Assembly: GCF_003711225.1 (NCBI RefSeq)
Contig: NZ_CP031030.1
Location: 6,871,501 to 6,935,500 of the forward strand
From: Runella sp. SP2
GTDB taxonomy: Bacteria; Bacteroidota; Bacteroidia; Cytophagales; Spirosomataceae
Length of the DNA: 64,000 nucleotides
Direction of reading: 5' to 3'
Below the pieces are notes generated by a model. The model saw nothing but the letters and a program-made list of their open reading frames with translations, was not told the origin of the DNA and did no database searches. Positions 26,995 to 36,035 of the stretch are shown here, in pieces. Position 1 is the first letter of the stretch, and each line of letters opens with the position of its first letter. The position numbers were made by a program, and so were the translations under genes.

Positions 26995-27834
26995 ATGAAA
27001 CTCTATCGTACCACCAATGGCTTTTATGCCGAGGCTGATGGCCAATTTTATAAAATCCCAACCTTTATTTGGGACGAACTTATCAACCGCGACGATTTGC
27101 ACGCTTATTTGCGAACCACCATCGCTAGTCTTGCTCCCGAAGCGTCTTTCGACGAAAGCAGCATTGTGGCTCCCGTAGGAACGCAAGAAGTGTGGGCGTC
27201 GGGGGTGACGTACTATCGCAGTAAAATTGCGCGGATGGAAGAGTCAAAAGACTCAGGAGGCGATACCTTCTACGACAAAGTATATGATGCCGAACGTCCT
27301 GAGTTGTTTTTCAAAAGCCTTGCTCACAAAGTAGTGGGAAGCGGTGGCACGGTCAATATCCGTCCTGATTCGTCGTGGAACGTACCTGAGCCAGAATGGA
27401 CGCTCTTTGCGACATCAACGGGAAAAATTGTTGGGTACACCATCGGAAACGACATGAGTTCGCGTAGTATTGAAGGAGAAAACCCACTTTATTTGCCTCA
27501 GGCCAAAGTCTATGACGGTTCGGCCGCGTTGGGGCCTTGTTTGTACGTACCCGCCGAGCCAATGGCTGTTACGACCACCATCGACATTGAAATTTTACGG
27601 AATGACGCAAAAGTATTTGAAGGCCGTACCACCCTCGAACAACTCAAACGCCGCCCTGAAGATTTGGTGAGCTATTTGTTTCGTTCTAATACCTTCACGA
27701 CGGGGGTTTTCTTAATGACAGGAACGGGCCTTGTGCCTTCCAATGAGTTTACCCTTCAAGTAGGCGACGTCGTCAACATCCGCATTGATAAAATTGGTCA
27801 GTTGACAAACACCGTTGCGTTTGCTAAAGCTTAA
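26995..27834 (+). CDS. FAH-family protein, candidate 2-keto-3-deoxy-pentonate dehydratase
   Basis: ATG at 26995 ([20 protein letters not shown]), 279 residues. Fumarylacetoacetate hydrolase fold: [17 protein letters not shown], the metal-binding [46 protein letters not shown]. The NPLYLPQAK stretch is characteristic of the clade containing 2-keto-3-deoxy-D-arabinonate dehydratase, which makes alpha-ketoglutarate semialdehyde. Position between xylA and a DapA-family lyase supports a pentose-acid role; the precise substrate is inference. 15 bp before the next gene, so co-transcribed. Confidence 0.82.
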   Translation: MKLYRTTNGFYAEADGQFYKIPTFIWDELINRDDLHAYLRTTIASLAPEASFDESSIVAPVGTQEVWASGVTYYRSKIARMEESKDSGGDTFYDKVYDAERPELFFKSLAHKVVGSGGTVNIRPDSSWNVPEPEWTLFATSTGKIVGYTIGNDMSSRSIEGENPLYLPQAKVYDGSAALGPCLYVPAEPMAVTTTIDIEILRNDAKVFEGRTTLEQLKRRPEDLVSYLFRSNTFTTGVFLMTGTGLVPSNEFTLQVGDVVNIRIDKIGQLTNTVAFAKA

Positions 27835-27849
27835 AATACACCAATCTAT

Positions 27850-28776
27850 ATGCAAGATACACTCCCACAGGGCTTTATCCCTGTGATGCTCACCCCGTTT
27901 AAAGAAAATGGTGAGATTGATTTCGATGGTTTGACCCAACTTACTGAGTTGTATTTACAAGCAGGAGCAGCGGGTCTTTTTGCCAACTGCCTCTCGTCAG
28001 AAATGTATGAACTCAGCGAAGACGAACGCCTTGCCATTACACGTCACGTAGTGGAGGTGGCCAATGGCCGCGTGCCCGTGGTTGCGACAGGAACGTTTGG
28101 CGGGCCGATTGCCGAACAGGCTGAATTTGCCAAGAAAATTTACGCCACGGGGATTCAAGCAGTTATTGTGATTACCAGCTTGTTGGCCGATGCCAACGAA
28201 TCGGACGAGGTGTTTATGGAGCGAATGAACGAGCTTCTTCACTTAACGCCAGGCGTCATTTATGGACTGTACGAATGTCCTGTTCCTTACAAACGTCTCG
28301 TTACGGCCAAAGATTTGGGAGAACTCGCCGCAACGGGGCGGGTGGTTTACCACAAAGATACGTCGCTCGACATTGACAATGTAAAAGGCAAAATCGCCGC
28401 CACCCAAGGGCAGCGTTTTGGGGTATATGATGCCTACATGGAGCACGCCGTGGCATCGTTGCAAGCAGGTTCAGCAGGGTTATCGTGTATTCAAGGGAAT
28501 TTCTTCCCAGAGGTTATTGTGTGGTTATGCGCAAACTATAACAACCCTGCCCAGCAAGCAGGCATTGCCCGCGTTCAGCAGTTGTTGATTGAGACCATGC
28601 CCGTCATCCATTATGCCTATCCTACGGTTGCTAAGTACTACTTACAAAAACGCGGTTTCCCGATTTCGCTTTATACCCGTCGCAAGGTAGAAGAATGTAC
28701 GGCAGAAGTAAAAACGGAAGTAGATGCACTCTATGAGCGCGTTGAGGCACTTTCCAAAGAACTGGGAATTAGCTAA
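27850..28776 (+). CDS. Dihydrodipicolinate synthase (DapA/NAL) family lyase
   Basis: 308 residues, TIM barrel. Schiff-base Lys169 in VVYHKDTS and Tyr141 in IYGLYECPVPYK are conserved. The DapA motif G-T-T-G-E is replaced by FANCLSSEMYELSEDER, so it is not lysine-pathway DapA but one of the sugar-acid aldolase/dehydratase members of the superfamily (2-keto-3-deoxy-sugar acids or N-acetylneuraminate type). Pairing with the FAH-family gene suggests pentonate catabolism. A striking inverted repeat begins 4 bp after the stop. Confidence 0.85.
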   Translation: MQDTLPQGFIPVMLTPFKENGEIDFDGLTQLTELYLQAGAAGLFANCLSSEMYELSEDERLAITRHVVEVANGRVPVVATGTFGGPIAEQAEFAKKIYATGIQAVIVITSLLADANESDEVFMERMNELLHLTPGVIYGLYECPVPYKRLVTAKDLGELAATGRVVYHKDTSLDIDNVKGKIAATQGQRFGVYDAYMEHAVASLQAGSAGLSCIQGNFFPEVIVWLCANYNNPAQQAGIARVQQLLIETMPVIHYAYPTVAKYYLQKRGFPISLYTRRKVEECTAEVKTEVDALYERVEALSKELGIS

Positions 28777-28779
28777 ATA

Positions 28780-28842
28780 TTTTAGTAGGTATTCCTGCAA
28801 ATCTGGGATTTAATTCTAGATTTGCAGGAATATCTACTAAAA
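28780..28842. repeat. 25-bp near-perfect inverted repeat
   Basis: Arms 28780-28804 and 28818-28842 with a 13-base loop; 24 of 25 positions pair and the remaining one is a G-T wobble in the plus-strand transcript. No T-run follows on the plus strand; a separate terminator lies 11 bp downstream. May shield the mRNA 3' end or be a mobile palindromic unit. Confidence 0.8.
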
Positions 28843-28852
28843 CACCTTCACG

Positions 28853-28883
28853 GTCAGCCACTATTAGGGCTGGCATTTTTTTT
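28853..28883 (+). terminator. Intrinsic terminator after the FAH-DapA unit
   Basis: GTCAGCC (28853-28859) with GGCTGGC (28868-28874), 8-base loop, then A and eight T residues. Confidence 0.7.
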
Positions 28884-28969
28884 GCCTGTCTTTCACCAAA
28901 CAATGACTGATAGCCATTAAAAATACCCTTCTCTGCGCTTTTCTTCCTAGTAAAACTAGCTACCTCTCC

Positions 28970-30823
28970 ATGAAATCTTTTCTCTACTTCATCATCGCAA
29001 TGGCTGGAGCCGTAAGTGCGTTGGCTCAGCGGCAAATTGTACCCGTTAATTTTTCTCAGGTGACGGTCAATGATTTTTTCTGGAAACCTCGAATTGAGAA
29101 AGTGCATTCGGCGACGCTCCCCGTGTGCATGACTTACACCGAAGACTCAACGGCTCGTATCCGTAATTTTGAAAATGCAGCCAAACGAAGCGGGCAGCAT
29201 AAAGGCATTTATTTCGACGATTCGGATGTCTATAAAGTCATTGAAGGCATTGCGTACACCCTCAAAACCACGCCCGACAAAGCCTTAGAAGCCAAAACCG
29301 ACGAGTGGATTGAGAAAATTGCGGCGGCGCAACTTCCCGATGGTTATTTGAATACGTACTATACGCTCAAGGGACTCGACAAACGCTGGACGGACATGGA
29401 AAAGCACGAAGACTACTGCTTAGGGCATTTGATAGAGGGGGCGGTGGCCTATTACGACGCTACCCAAAAACGTAAATTGCTCGATGTATCCATTCGATTT
29501 GCCAATCATTTTGATTCGACGTTTCGCCTTCAAAATCGACCTTGGGTAACAGGTCACCAAGAATTGGAGTTGGCACTGGTGAAACTCTACCATACGACCC
29601 AAAACGACCGTTACCTCAAACTCGCCGATTGGCTGATTGAGCAACGCGGCAAAGGAAACGGTCGCGGGCAGATTTGGACAGATAAAAATTTTGATGGCGC
29701 TCGCTATTGTCAAGACGATGTGCCTGTCCGTGAAATGACCGACATCAAAGGCCACGCCGTTCGGGCCATGTACCTTTACACAGGCATGGCTGACGTAGCT
29801 GCCGAAACGGGCGACCGTGGCTACACCCAAGCCCTCGAACGCGTCTGGGCCGATGTTGTAGAGCGAAACATGTACGTCACGGGCGGTATTGGTTCTTCGA
29901 CCAAAAACGAAGGGTTCACGGTTGATTATGATCTTCCCAACGAATCGGCCTACTGCGAAACCTGTGCTTCGGTAGGGATGGTTTTTTGGAATCAACGTAT
30001 GAACCTCTATTCGGGAGAGTCGAAGTACGTGGATGTGCTCGAACGTTCGCTTTACAACGGTGCATTGGCAGGTGTGCAGCTAACGGGAAATTTGTTTTTT
30101 TATGTCAACCCACTGGCTTCGTTTGGGATGCACCACCGCAAAGCTTGGTACGGCACAGCTTGTTGCCCTAGCAACGTTTCACGTTTGATGCCGTCGGTAG
30201 GAGGCTATATTTACAACACTTCGGCGAATACCCTGTGGGTGAATTTGTACGTTGGCAGCACTACTGAAGTGAAATTGGGAAATAACAAAGTGAAGTTTAC
30301 CCAAAAAACCAACTACCCTTGGGCGGGTGAAGTAGAGTTTAAAGTTGTTCCCGACAGCAGCAAAGTTGACTTTGGAATGAAATTACGCATCCCTGCTTGG
30401 TGTGACAAATATACCGTGGAGGTTAATGGAAAAATGATTCCTAATCTCAATTTAGAAAAAGGCTACGTGACAGTTGCGCGCACATGGGCAAAAAATGACA
30501 TTCTCAAACTTCGCATGGAAATGCCCGTCAAAGTCGTAGCAGCCGACCCGCGCGTACAAGCCAACGTAGGCAAACGGGCCATTCAGCGTGGTCCGCTTGT
30601 GTATTGCATTGAAGAGCAAGACAACCGTCATTTGGATTTTGACCAAATGGTGCTTTCGCCCAAAACCCAATTTACAACGGCATTTGAGCCTGCTTTGCTC
30701 GGTGGAGTCACTACGATTAAGGCCCAAAACGGAAGCGATAACTTCACGTTGATTCCCTACTATGCGTGGGATAACCGCCAAGCAGGCCGCATGAAGGTAT
30801 GGATTGACTGGAAGGGGAAATAA
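28970..30823 (+). CDS. GH127 family beta-L-arabinofuranosidase, secreted
   Basis: 617 residues; signal peptide MKSFLYFIIAMAGAVSALAQ. An (alpha/alpha)6 barrel of family GH127 (formerly DUF1680). The zinc-cysteine active site is complete: Glu330 and Cys332 in ESAYCETCAS and the Cys398-Cys399 pair in TACCPSNVSR, corresponding to the Glu/Cys/Cys/Cys set of the characterised bifidobacterial HypBA1, in which one of the paired Cys is the nucleophile. Other family marks: PDGYLNTYY, GHLIEGAVAYY, DIKGHAVRAMYL, VTGGIGSS. Releases L-arabinofuranose from plant glycans, feeding the neighbouring pentose genes. Confidence 0.9.
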   Translation: MKSFLYFIIAMAGAVSALAQRQIVPVNFSQVTVNDFFWKPRIEKVHSATLPVCMTYTEDSTARIRNFENAAKRSGQHKGIYFDDSDVYKVIEGIAYTLKTTPDKALEAKTDEWIEKIAAAQLPDGYLNTYYTLKGLDKRWTDMEKHEDYCLGHLIEGAVAYYDATQKRKLLDVSIRFANHFDSTFRLQNRPWVTGHQELELALVKLYHTTQNDRYLKLADWLIEQRGKGNGRGQIWTDKNFDGARYCQDDVPVREMTDIKGHAVRAMYLYTGMADVAAETGDRGYTQALERVWADVVERNMYVTGGIGSSTKNEGFTVDYDLPNESAYCETCASVGMVFWNQRMNLYSGESKYVDVLERSLYNGALAGVQLTGNLFFYVNPLASFGMHHRKAWYGTACCPSNVSRLMPSVGGYIYNTSANTLWVNLYVGSTTEVKLGNNKVKFTQKTNYPWAGEVEFKVVPDSSKVDFGMKLRIPAWCDKYTVEVNGKMIPNLNLEKGYVTVARTWAKNDILKLRMEMPVKVVAADPRVQANVGKRAIQRGPLVYCIEEQDNRHLDFDQMVLSPKTQFTTAFEPALLGGVTTIKAQNGSDNFTLIPYYAWDNRQAGRMKVWIDWKGK

Positions 30824-30839
30824 CGGCAAACGGTTCAGT

Positions 30840-30877
30840 ATCGGAAGTTTAGCTTTGCATTAAGCTCAACTTCCGAT
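30840..30877 (+). terminator. Terminator of the GH127 gene, overlapping the convergent ABC gene
   Basis: ATCGGAAGTT (30840-30849) and AACTTCCGAT (30868-30877) make a perfect 10-bp stem with inner AGCT pairing, then AAAAACTTTTTTC. The 3' arm lies inside the last codons of the convergent ABC exporter. Confidence 0.6.
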
Positions 30878-32672
30878 AAAAACTTTTTTCTTCCTTCAAA
30901 AGCTCGTCGTGCGTGCCGCGTTCGATGATTTTTCCACCGCTTAATACCAGGATTTCATCAGCATGTTGAATAGTGCTGAGTCGGTGGGCAATGACCAAGG
31001 TCGTGCGGTTTTTCATCAAATTGGTCAGGGCTTCTTGCACCAATTTTTCCGATTCGGTGTCCAAGGCCGAAGTCGCTTCGTCCAAAATTAAAATCGGTGG
31101 ATTTTTCAAAATCGCCCGCGCAATGCTCAAACGCTGCCGTTGACCACCTGAAAGTTTGGTGCCTCGGTCGCCGATGACCGTTTGGTAGCTATCGGGTTGT
31201 TCCACAATAAAATCGTGGGCATTGGCAATTTTAGCCGCCGCCATCACTTCGGCTTCGGTGGCCTCGGTGCCAAAAGCAATGTTGTTGAAAATGGTATCAT
31301 TAAACAAAATCGACTCTTGCGTTACAATCCCCATTTGGTCGCGTAGCGATTTTGTGGTGATGGAGCGTAAATCCAGTCCATCAATCAAAATTTTCCCTTC
31401 GGTAGGGTCATAAAAGCGCGGAATCATATCCGCAATGGTCGATTTTCCCCCGCCAGAAGAGCCTACAAGCGCAACGGTTTTTCCTTTTTGAAGCGAAAAA
31501 GAGATATTTTGTAATACAGGAACTCCTTTTTCGTATTCAAACGAAAGATTTTTTACTTCAATTGATGCGTTAAACTGCTTAAACTCTTGAGCATTAGGGG
31601 CATCTTGGACTTCCAAAGGCATGTCAATCAAACGCATGATGCGCTCGCCTGACGCTACTCCGCGTTGGATGCCACTGATGGCGTTAGAAATCTCTTTGGC
31701 AGGCCGTAACACCTGTGAAAAAATAATGATGTACGTCACGAAGGTAGAGGCCGAAAGCTCAAAGTTGTCAGAAAGAACCATTGAGCCACCGTACAATAAA
31801 ATTCCCGCTACGACCGATACTCCCATAAATTCCGACATCGGAGGAGCCAATTCTTGACGAAATACCATCCGCAATAACGCGTGACGATAGCCTTGGTTTT
31901 CTTCTTCAAAACGGCGACGAATGACTTTTTCGGCATTAAAACCTTTCACCACTCGAATCCCGCCAAACGTTTCGTCGAGGACGCTGATGATGTTACTCAA
32001 ACGCTGCTGCACTTCCGAGGCCGATTCTTTGAGCTTTTTGGCTAATGTTCCAATAATAATTCCCGAAAGAGGAATGACGATGAGCGTAAAAAAAGTCAGT
32101 TTGACCGACATGGCAAAGAGCGTCACGAAGTAAAAAATGAGCGTAAACAACTCTTTAAATAACGCACTAAACGCCCTTCCGAGCGAGTTTTCGATTTCTT
32201 GGACGTCGGTAGTAACGCGGGAAATGAGGTCGCCTTTACGCTCGTTGGAGAAAAACGAAAGGCTCAAACGAATGGCACTGTCAAAGACCGCTTGGCGCAG
32301 CTGGGCTACGGTGTGCGCTTTAAAATTTTCAATGATTCGTATTGAAAGGTATTTAAAGACATTTGCCAGAAAAACGCACAACAAAATAGCTCCACAGACA
32401 AATTGCAACGCTCCTAGTTTGCCGTATTGTTGAATGGCGTGTCCAAAATAATATTGGAACAAATCGACCAAATAGGCGGCGTCGAAACGGAACGAGGGAA
32501 AAACCAGTTGAGACGGAATTTTTGCTTTCCCAAAAAGAACATCTAGTAAAGGTTGAATCAGTGTAAAATTGAGTACCCCAAACAAGCTACCCAATAAAGA
32601 GGTAAAAAAGTACGGCCCAACGTATCGGCTAAGCGGGCGGGCGTACTGTAAAATGCGCCAGTAAATTTTCAT
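30849..32672 (-). CDS. ABC exporter, MsbA-like
   Basis: 607 residues. Six-span exporter domain (about 15-330) and ATPase: Walker A GSSGGGKST, Q-loop VTQESILFNDTI, signature LSGGQRQRLSIARA, Walker B ILILDEATSALD, switch IAHRLSTIQHAD. This is the classic MsbA/LipA-flippase-like half-transporter; lipid A or another lipid is a reasonable but unproven cargo. Its ATG overlaps the upstream DUF433 stop (ATGA), so the two are translationally coupled. Confidence 0.88.
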   Translation of the reverse strand: MKIYWRILQYARPLSRYVGPYFFTSLLGSLFGVLNFTLIQPLLDVLFGKAKIPSQLVFPSFRFDAAYLVDLFQYYFGHAIQQYGKLGALQFVCGAILLCVFLANVFKYLSIRIIENFKAHTVAQLRQAVFDSAIRLSLSFFSNERKGDLISRVTTDVQEIENSLGRAFSALFKELFTLIFYFVTLFAMSVKLTFFTLIVIPLSGIIIGTLAKKLKESASEVQQRLSNIISVLDETFGGIRVVKGFNAEKVIRRRFEEENQGYRHALLRMVFRQELAPPMSEFMGVSVVAGILLYGGSMVLSDNFELSASTFVTYIIIFSQVLRPAKEISNAISGIQRGVASGERIMRLIDMPLEVQDAPNAQEFKQFNASIEVKNLSFEYEKGVPVLQNISFSLQKGKTVALVGSSGGGKSTIADMIPRFYDPTEGKILIDGLDLRSITTKSLRDQMGIVTQESILFNDTIFNNIAFGTEATEAEVMAAAKIANAHDFIVEQPDSYQTVIGDRGTKLSGGQRQRLSIARAILKNPPILILDEATSALDTESEKLVQEALTNLMKNRTTLVIAHRLSTIQHADEILVLSGGKIIERGTHDELLKEEKSFYRKLSLMQS

Positions 32673-32881
32673 TTAGATGTGTAAATCAATTTTATCAATG
32701 CACAGGCCAACAAGTCCTCACGTTCTAAGTCAGGAAATTGTTGTAAAATATCTTCTATGCTATCGCCCGCTGCAAGGTATTCCAATAACCCTTCTACCAA
32801 GTACCTAGTATTTCGGATAGTAGGTTTCCCGTGCCCAATCGTAGGGTTTAACGTAATGCGAGTCAAGAAAGTAGTCTCCAT
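32669..32881 (-). CDS. DUF433 family protein (antitoxin-like)
   Basis: ATG at 32881 (METTFLTRITLNPTIGHGKPTIRNTRY) gives 70 residues; a frame-extending ATG at 32935 is less likely since homologues begin with the ITLNP..GKP motif. DUF433 (VapB-like) proteins are winged-helix-type small proteins: GKPTIRNTRYLVEGLLEYLAAGDSIEDILQQFPDLEREDLLACALI. Many pair with DUF5615 PIN-like toxins; none is seen here. Instead its last bases overlap the start of the ABC exporter. Could be an orphan antitoxin or a regulator. Confidence 0.8.
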   Translation of the reverse strand: METTFLTRITLNPTIGHGKPTIRNTRYLVEGLLEYLAAGDSIEDILQQFPDLEREDLLACALIKLIYTSK

Positions 32882-32979
32882 ACATTTGTATTTTGCTGCC
32901 AAAGTTACTAAATAAAGATAGTGATTGAAAATCATACATAATGTATCATTTTCCGTATTTTTGATAAAAACATAGACCT

Positions 32980-33546
32980 ATGCAAACCTCCACTTCTGTC
33001 ACTGTTGAAGAATATTTTGATTTACTTCAAAAATCTGATGTCAAACTAGAATACCATGCAGGTGAGGTAGTTGCGATGGCAGGTGCCCAGCCTGCTCATA
33101 ATCGGATAGCAGCGAATCTTATTTATCTTCTTGAGGGCTGCCTTAGGTCAGGAGAGTGCTTCGTTTTTACCAGCGACCAACTTATCAAAATTGAAGGATG
33201 TCAAAAATATGTTTTTCCTGATTTGGTAATTGTTTGTGAAACACCCGTTTATGAGAAAGCGCCGAATGGGTTGGATGCGTTGGAGAATCCTGAAATCATT
33301 ATTGAGGTCTTATCCGATTCTACCGAAGCCTACGATAGACTGGAGAAATTCGATTGTTACAAAACAATTCCTTCGTTTCGGGAATATGTACTTGTGTCAT
33401 CTAAAAAGAAGAAAGTGGAAGTTATCAAAAAGTTGAGCGAGGCAGAGTGGCTAAGTCATACCTATAATGAAAACGATACTACGCTTCAAATCGGAGAATG
33501 TTCAATAGCTTTGGCCGACATTTATCATAAGGTGATGTTCGGTTAA
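32980..33546 (+). CDS. Uma2 family (DUF820) restriction-endonuclease-fold protein
   Basis: 188 residues. Uma2/DUF820 proteins carry a PD-(D/E)xK fold: TVEEYFDLLQKSDVKLEYHAGEVVAMAGA at the N-terminus, FPDLVIVCE and NPEIIIEVLSDSTEAYDRLEKFDCYKTIPSFREYVLV with the metal-binding acidic residues and Lys. Function of the family is unresolved; it is abundant in cyanobacteria and Bacteroidota and often appears as solitary genes. Divergent from the DUF433 gene; a -7-like TATTTTTG lies at 32956-32963. Confidence 0.88.
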   Translation: MQTSTSVTVEEYFDLLQKSDVKLEYHAGEVVAMAGAQPAHNRIAANLIYLLEGCLRSGECFVFTSDQLIKIEGCQKYVFPDLVIVCETPVYEKAPNGLDALENPEIIIEVLSDSTEAYDRLEKFDCYKTIPSFREYVLVSSKKKKVEVIKKLSEAEWLSHTYNENDTTLQIGECSIALADIYHKVMFG

Positions 33547-33594
33547 AACATTCACGAAAAGTGAGTAGAAAACAGTTTTTAATATTTTTTAAAA

Positions 33595-33602
33595 TATATT
33601 TG
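33595..33602 (+). promoter_or_regulatory. -7 element before the cytochrome/DUF1501 operon
   Basis: TATATTTG, a perfect TAnnTTTG match, 36 bp before the ATG at 33639; a T-rich tract about 20 bp upstream stands where the -33 box should be. Confidence 0.5.
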
Positions 33603-33638
33603 TACTTATTATAAACTGTTCCTGCCTTTATCGTGAAA

Positions 33639-36002
33639 ATGAATCGAAAAATACTTGCTTATCTGTTCAAAAACAGGCTTTTAATAGGAGTGGGCGTGGC
33701 GGTCAGTTGTGTAACTACTGCTTGCTTTCTGAATGGAGGTAGTACGTCGGCGGCGACTGTTCCCGACGAGGTTGACTACAATTACCACATCCGACCTATT
33801 CTCTCGGATCGTTGCTTTAAATGCCATGGCCCTGATGCCAATAAGCGCGAAGCTGATTTGCGTTTAGATACCGAAGAAGCCGCCTACGCCGCGCTGAAAG
33901 ACAATGCCAAACTTCATGCGATTGTCCCAGGAAAACCCGACGAGTCGGCGGTATGGCAACGCATTATCACCAAAGATACGGCTGAAATTATGCCGCCTTT
34001 GGAATCCAACCTCAAACTGAACGAACACGAGATTGCGCTGATTGAAAAGTGGATTAAACAAGGCGCTAAATACAAACCCCACTGGGCGTTTATTGCGCCA
34101 GAAAGACCAAAATTGCCCAGCGTTGACAACGATGCTTGGCCTAAAAACTCCATCGACTATTTTACGTTGGCTAAAATGGAAGAGAATGGCCTAAAGCCCA
34201 ACGAGGAAGCCGATAAAGAACGGCTTTTGAAACGGGCGGCTTTGGATATTACGGGTCTTCCGCCTTCGCTTGAATTACAGGAACGTTTTTTGAAAGATGA
34301 GTCGCCCAATGCCTATGAAAAAGTAGTGGACGAATTGCTAAGTTCAAAACACTACGGTGAAAAAATGGCGATTCCGTGGTTAGATGCCGCTCGCTATGCC
34401 GATTCGCACGGGTACCAAGACGATGGACTACGGACCATGTGGCCGTGGCGCGACTGGGTGATTCATGCCTTCAATCAAAATTATAGCTACAGTAAATTTC
34501 TGACGTGGCAACTTGCGGGGGATTTGATTGTAAAACGCCAGAAAGGCAATCCCGCCGATCCGCGCATCAAAGAGGCATTGCTGGCAACGGGCTTTAATCG
34601 TAACCATAAAATCACGCAAGAAGGTGGGGTGATTGACGAAGAATACCGCATCGAATACGTAACCGACCGTACCAATACGTTTGGGAAAACGTTTTTGGCA
34701 CTGACCTACGAATGTGCCAAATGCCACGACCACAAGTACGACCCCATTCTACAAAAAGATTATTACAGTGCTTTTGCCTTCTTTAACCAAGTGCCCGAAA
34801 AAGGTTTAGTAGGAACCATTGATGCTTCCTTTGCCGATCCTCCAAACCTCAAGTTGACGACCAAAGATGTCAAGAGTATTCTGACCTTTGTCAATAAAAC
34901 CGATACTGCCGATGTGACGGTAATGGTGATGCAAGATTTGGATACGTTGCGCAAAACGCACGTGTTGGGCCGTGGTAATTATGACCAGCCGACCGATGTG
35001 GTTGGGGCTCAAATGCCAAAATTTTTACTCCCTTTTGATACCAAAAAATACCCCGAAAATCGCCTCGGGCTTGCCCAGTGGATGCTTGACCCCAAAAACC
35101 CACTGACCGCGCGAGTGTTTGTGAATCGGGTGTGGCAGGAGTTCTTTGGGCGTGGCATTGTCAAAACTGTTGGTGATTTTGGAATGCAAGGAGAGTTACC
35201 TTCGCACCCGCAGTTGTTAGACTGGTTGGCAGTGGATTTTCGTACCCACGATTGGAATATTAAGCGTTTGGTAAAACAAATCGTGATGTCGGCGACCTAT
35301 CGACAGTCGGCCGTGATTACGAAGGAACATTTGGCCAAAGACCCTGAAAATGTGCTATTGGCTCGTGCCCCCCGAATGCGACTTTCGGCGGAGTTAGTGC
35401 GCGATTTTGTGCTGTCAACAAGTGGGCTGTTGAGCCCTGCCATTGGTGGGCCAAGTGTAAAGCCTTACCAGCCAAAAGGCTTGTGGGAAGTAGCGACGTC
35501 GGGGCGAGGAAGTCTTAAAAGTTATATCCAAGACCACGGCGATAGCTTGTATCGAAGAGGAATGTATGTTTTTATCAAACGAACGGTGCCGCCGCCGTCG
35601 ATGTTGATTTTTGACGCTTCGAACCGCGACCAATGCGAGGTGAAACGCTCGCGAACCAACACGCCACTTCAGGCATTGGTGATGCTCAACGACCCTGTTG
35701 TATTGGAGTCGGCTAGGGTTTTGGCTGAGAAATTAGCCCTTGAGAAAATACCTGACGAAGACAAAATCAAGAAAGCATTTCGCATCGTCGTGTGCCGAAC
35801 TGGAAAAGATAAAGAACTCAGTGTGCTTGAAAAATATTTTGAAAGTGAGCAATCGGTGTTTGCCAAAGACCCCAAAAAGGCCGCGAAACTGCTGAGTGTA
35901 GGAGAACGTCCGCAAGCACGAATCGCTAATCGTCCTATGGTAGCAGCCCTTATGCAATCCATACTGATGATGTATAACTTGGAAGAGGCGATTATGAAAT
36001 AA
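33639..36002 (+). CDS. PSCyt1-DUF1549-DUF1553 protein (planctomycete-type cytochrome c protein)
   Basis: ATG at 33639, 787 residues; a GTG two codons upstream also fits. N-terminal membrane or lipoprotein-type signal (VAVSCVTTACF), then a heme c site C59xxC62H63 in RCFKCHGP within a PSCyt1 domain, DUF1549 at about 150-350 (AIPWLDAARYADSHGYQ, TFLALTYECAKCHDHKYDPI, a second CxxCH) and DUF1553 at about 440-690 (NPLTARVFVNRVWQEFFGRGIV, RRGMYVFIKRTVPPPSMLIFDASNRD). Exported redox protein. This family is hugely expanded in Planctomycetes, and also occurs in Bacteroidota. No biochemical function is firmly established; followed by DUF1501 as usual. Confidence 0.9.
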   Translation: MNRKILAYLFKNRLLIGVGVAVSCVTTACFLNGGSTSAATVPDEVDYNYHIRPILSDRCFKCHGPDANKREADLRLDTEEAAYAALKDNAKLHAIVPGKPDESAVWQRIITKDTAEIMPPLESNLKLNEHEIALIEKWIKQGAKYKPHWAFIAPERPKLPSVDNDAWPKNSIDYFTLAKMEENGLKPNEEADKERLLKRAALDITGLPPSLELQERFLKDESPNAYEKVVDELLSSKHYGEKMAIPWLDAARYADSHGYQDDGLRTMWPWRDWVIHAFNQNYSYSKFLTWQLAGDLIVKRQKGNPADPRIKEALLATGFNRNHKITQEGGVIDEEYRIEYVTDRTNTFGKTFLALTYECAKCHDHKYDPILQKDYYSAFAFFNQVPEKGLVGTIDASFADPPNLKLTTKDVKSILTFVNKTDTADVTVMVMQDLDTLRKTHVLGRGNYDQPTDVVGAQMPKFLLPFDTKKYPENRLGLAQWMLDPKNPLTARVFVNRVWQEFFGRGIVKTVGDFGMQGELPSHPQLLDWLAVDFRTHDWNIKRLVKQIVMSATYRQSAVITKEHLAKDPENVLLARAPRMRLSAELVRDFVLSTSGLLSPAIGGPSVKPYQPKGLWEVATSGRGSLKSYIQDHGDSLYRRGMYVFIKRTVPPPSMLIFDASNRDQCEVKRSRTNTPLQALVMLNDPVVLESARVLAEKLALEKIPDEDKIKKAFRIVVCRTGKDKELSVLEKYFESEQSVFAKDPKKAAKLLSVGERPQARIANRPMVAALMQSILMMYNLEEAIMK

Positions 36003-36035
36003 CTGGGCACGAACACACAACAATTCATTAGAACT

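Noticed and set aside
27850-28776. Lysine-pathway dapA
   Set aside because: The GTTGE motif is replaced by CLSSEMYEL and the neighbours are pentose genes.
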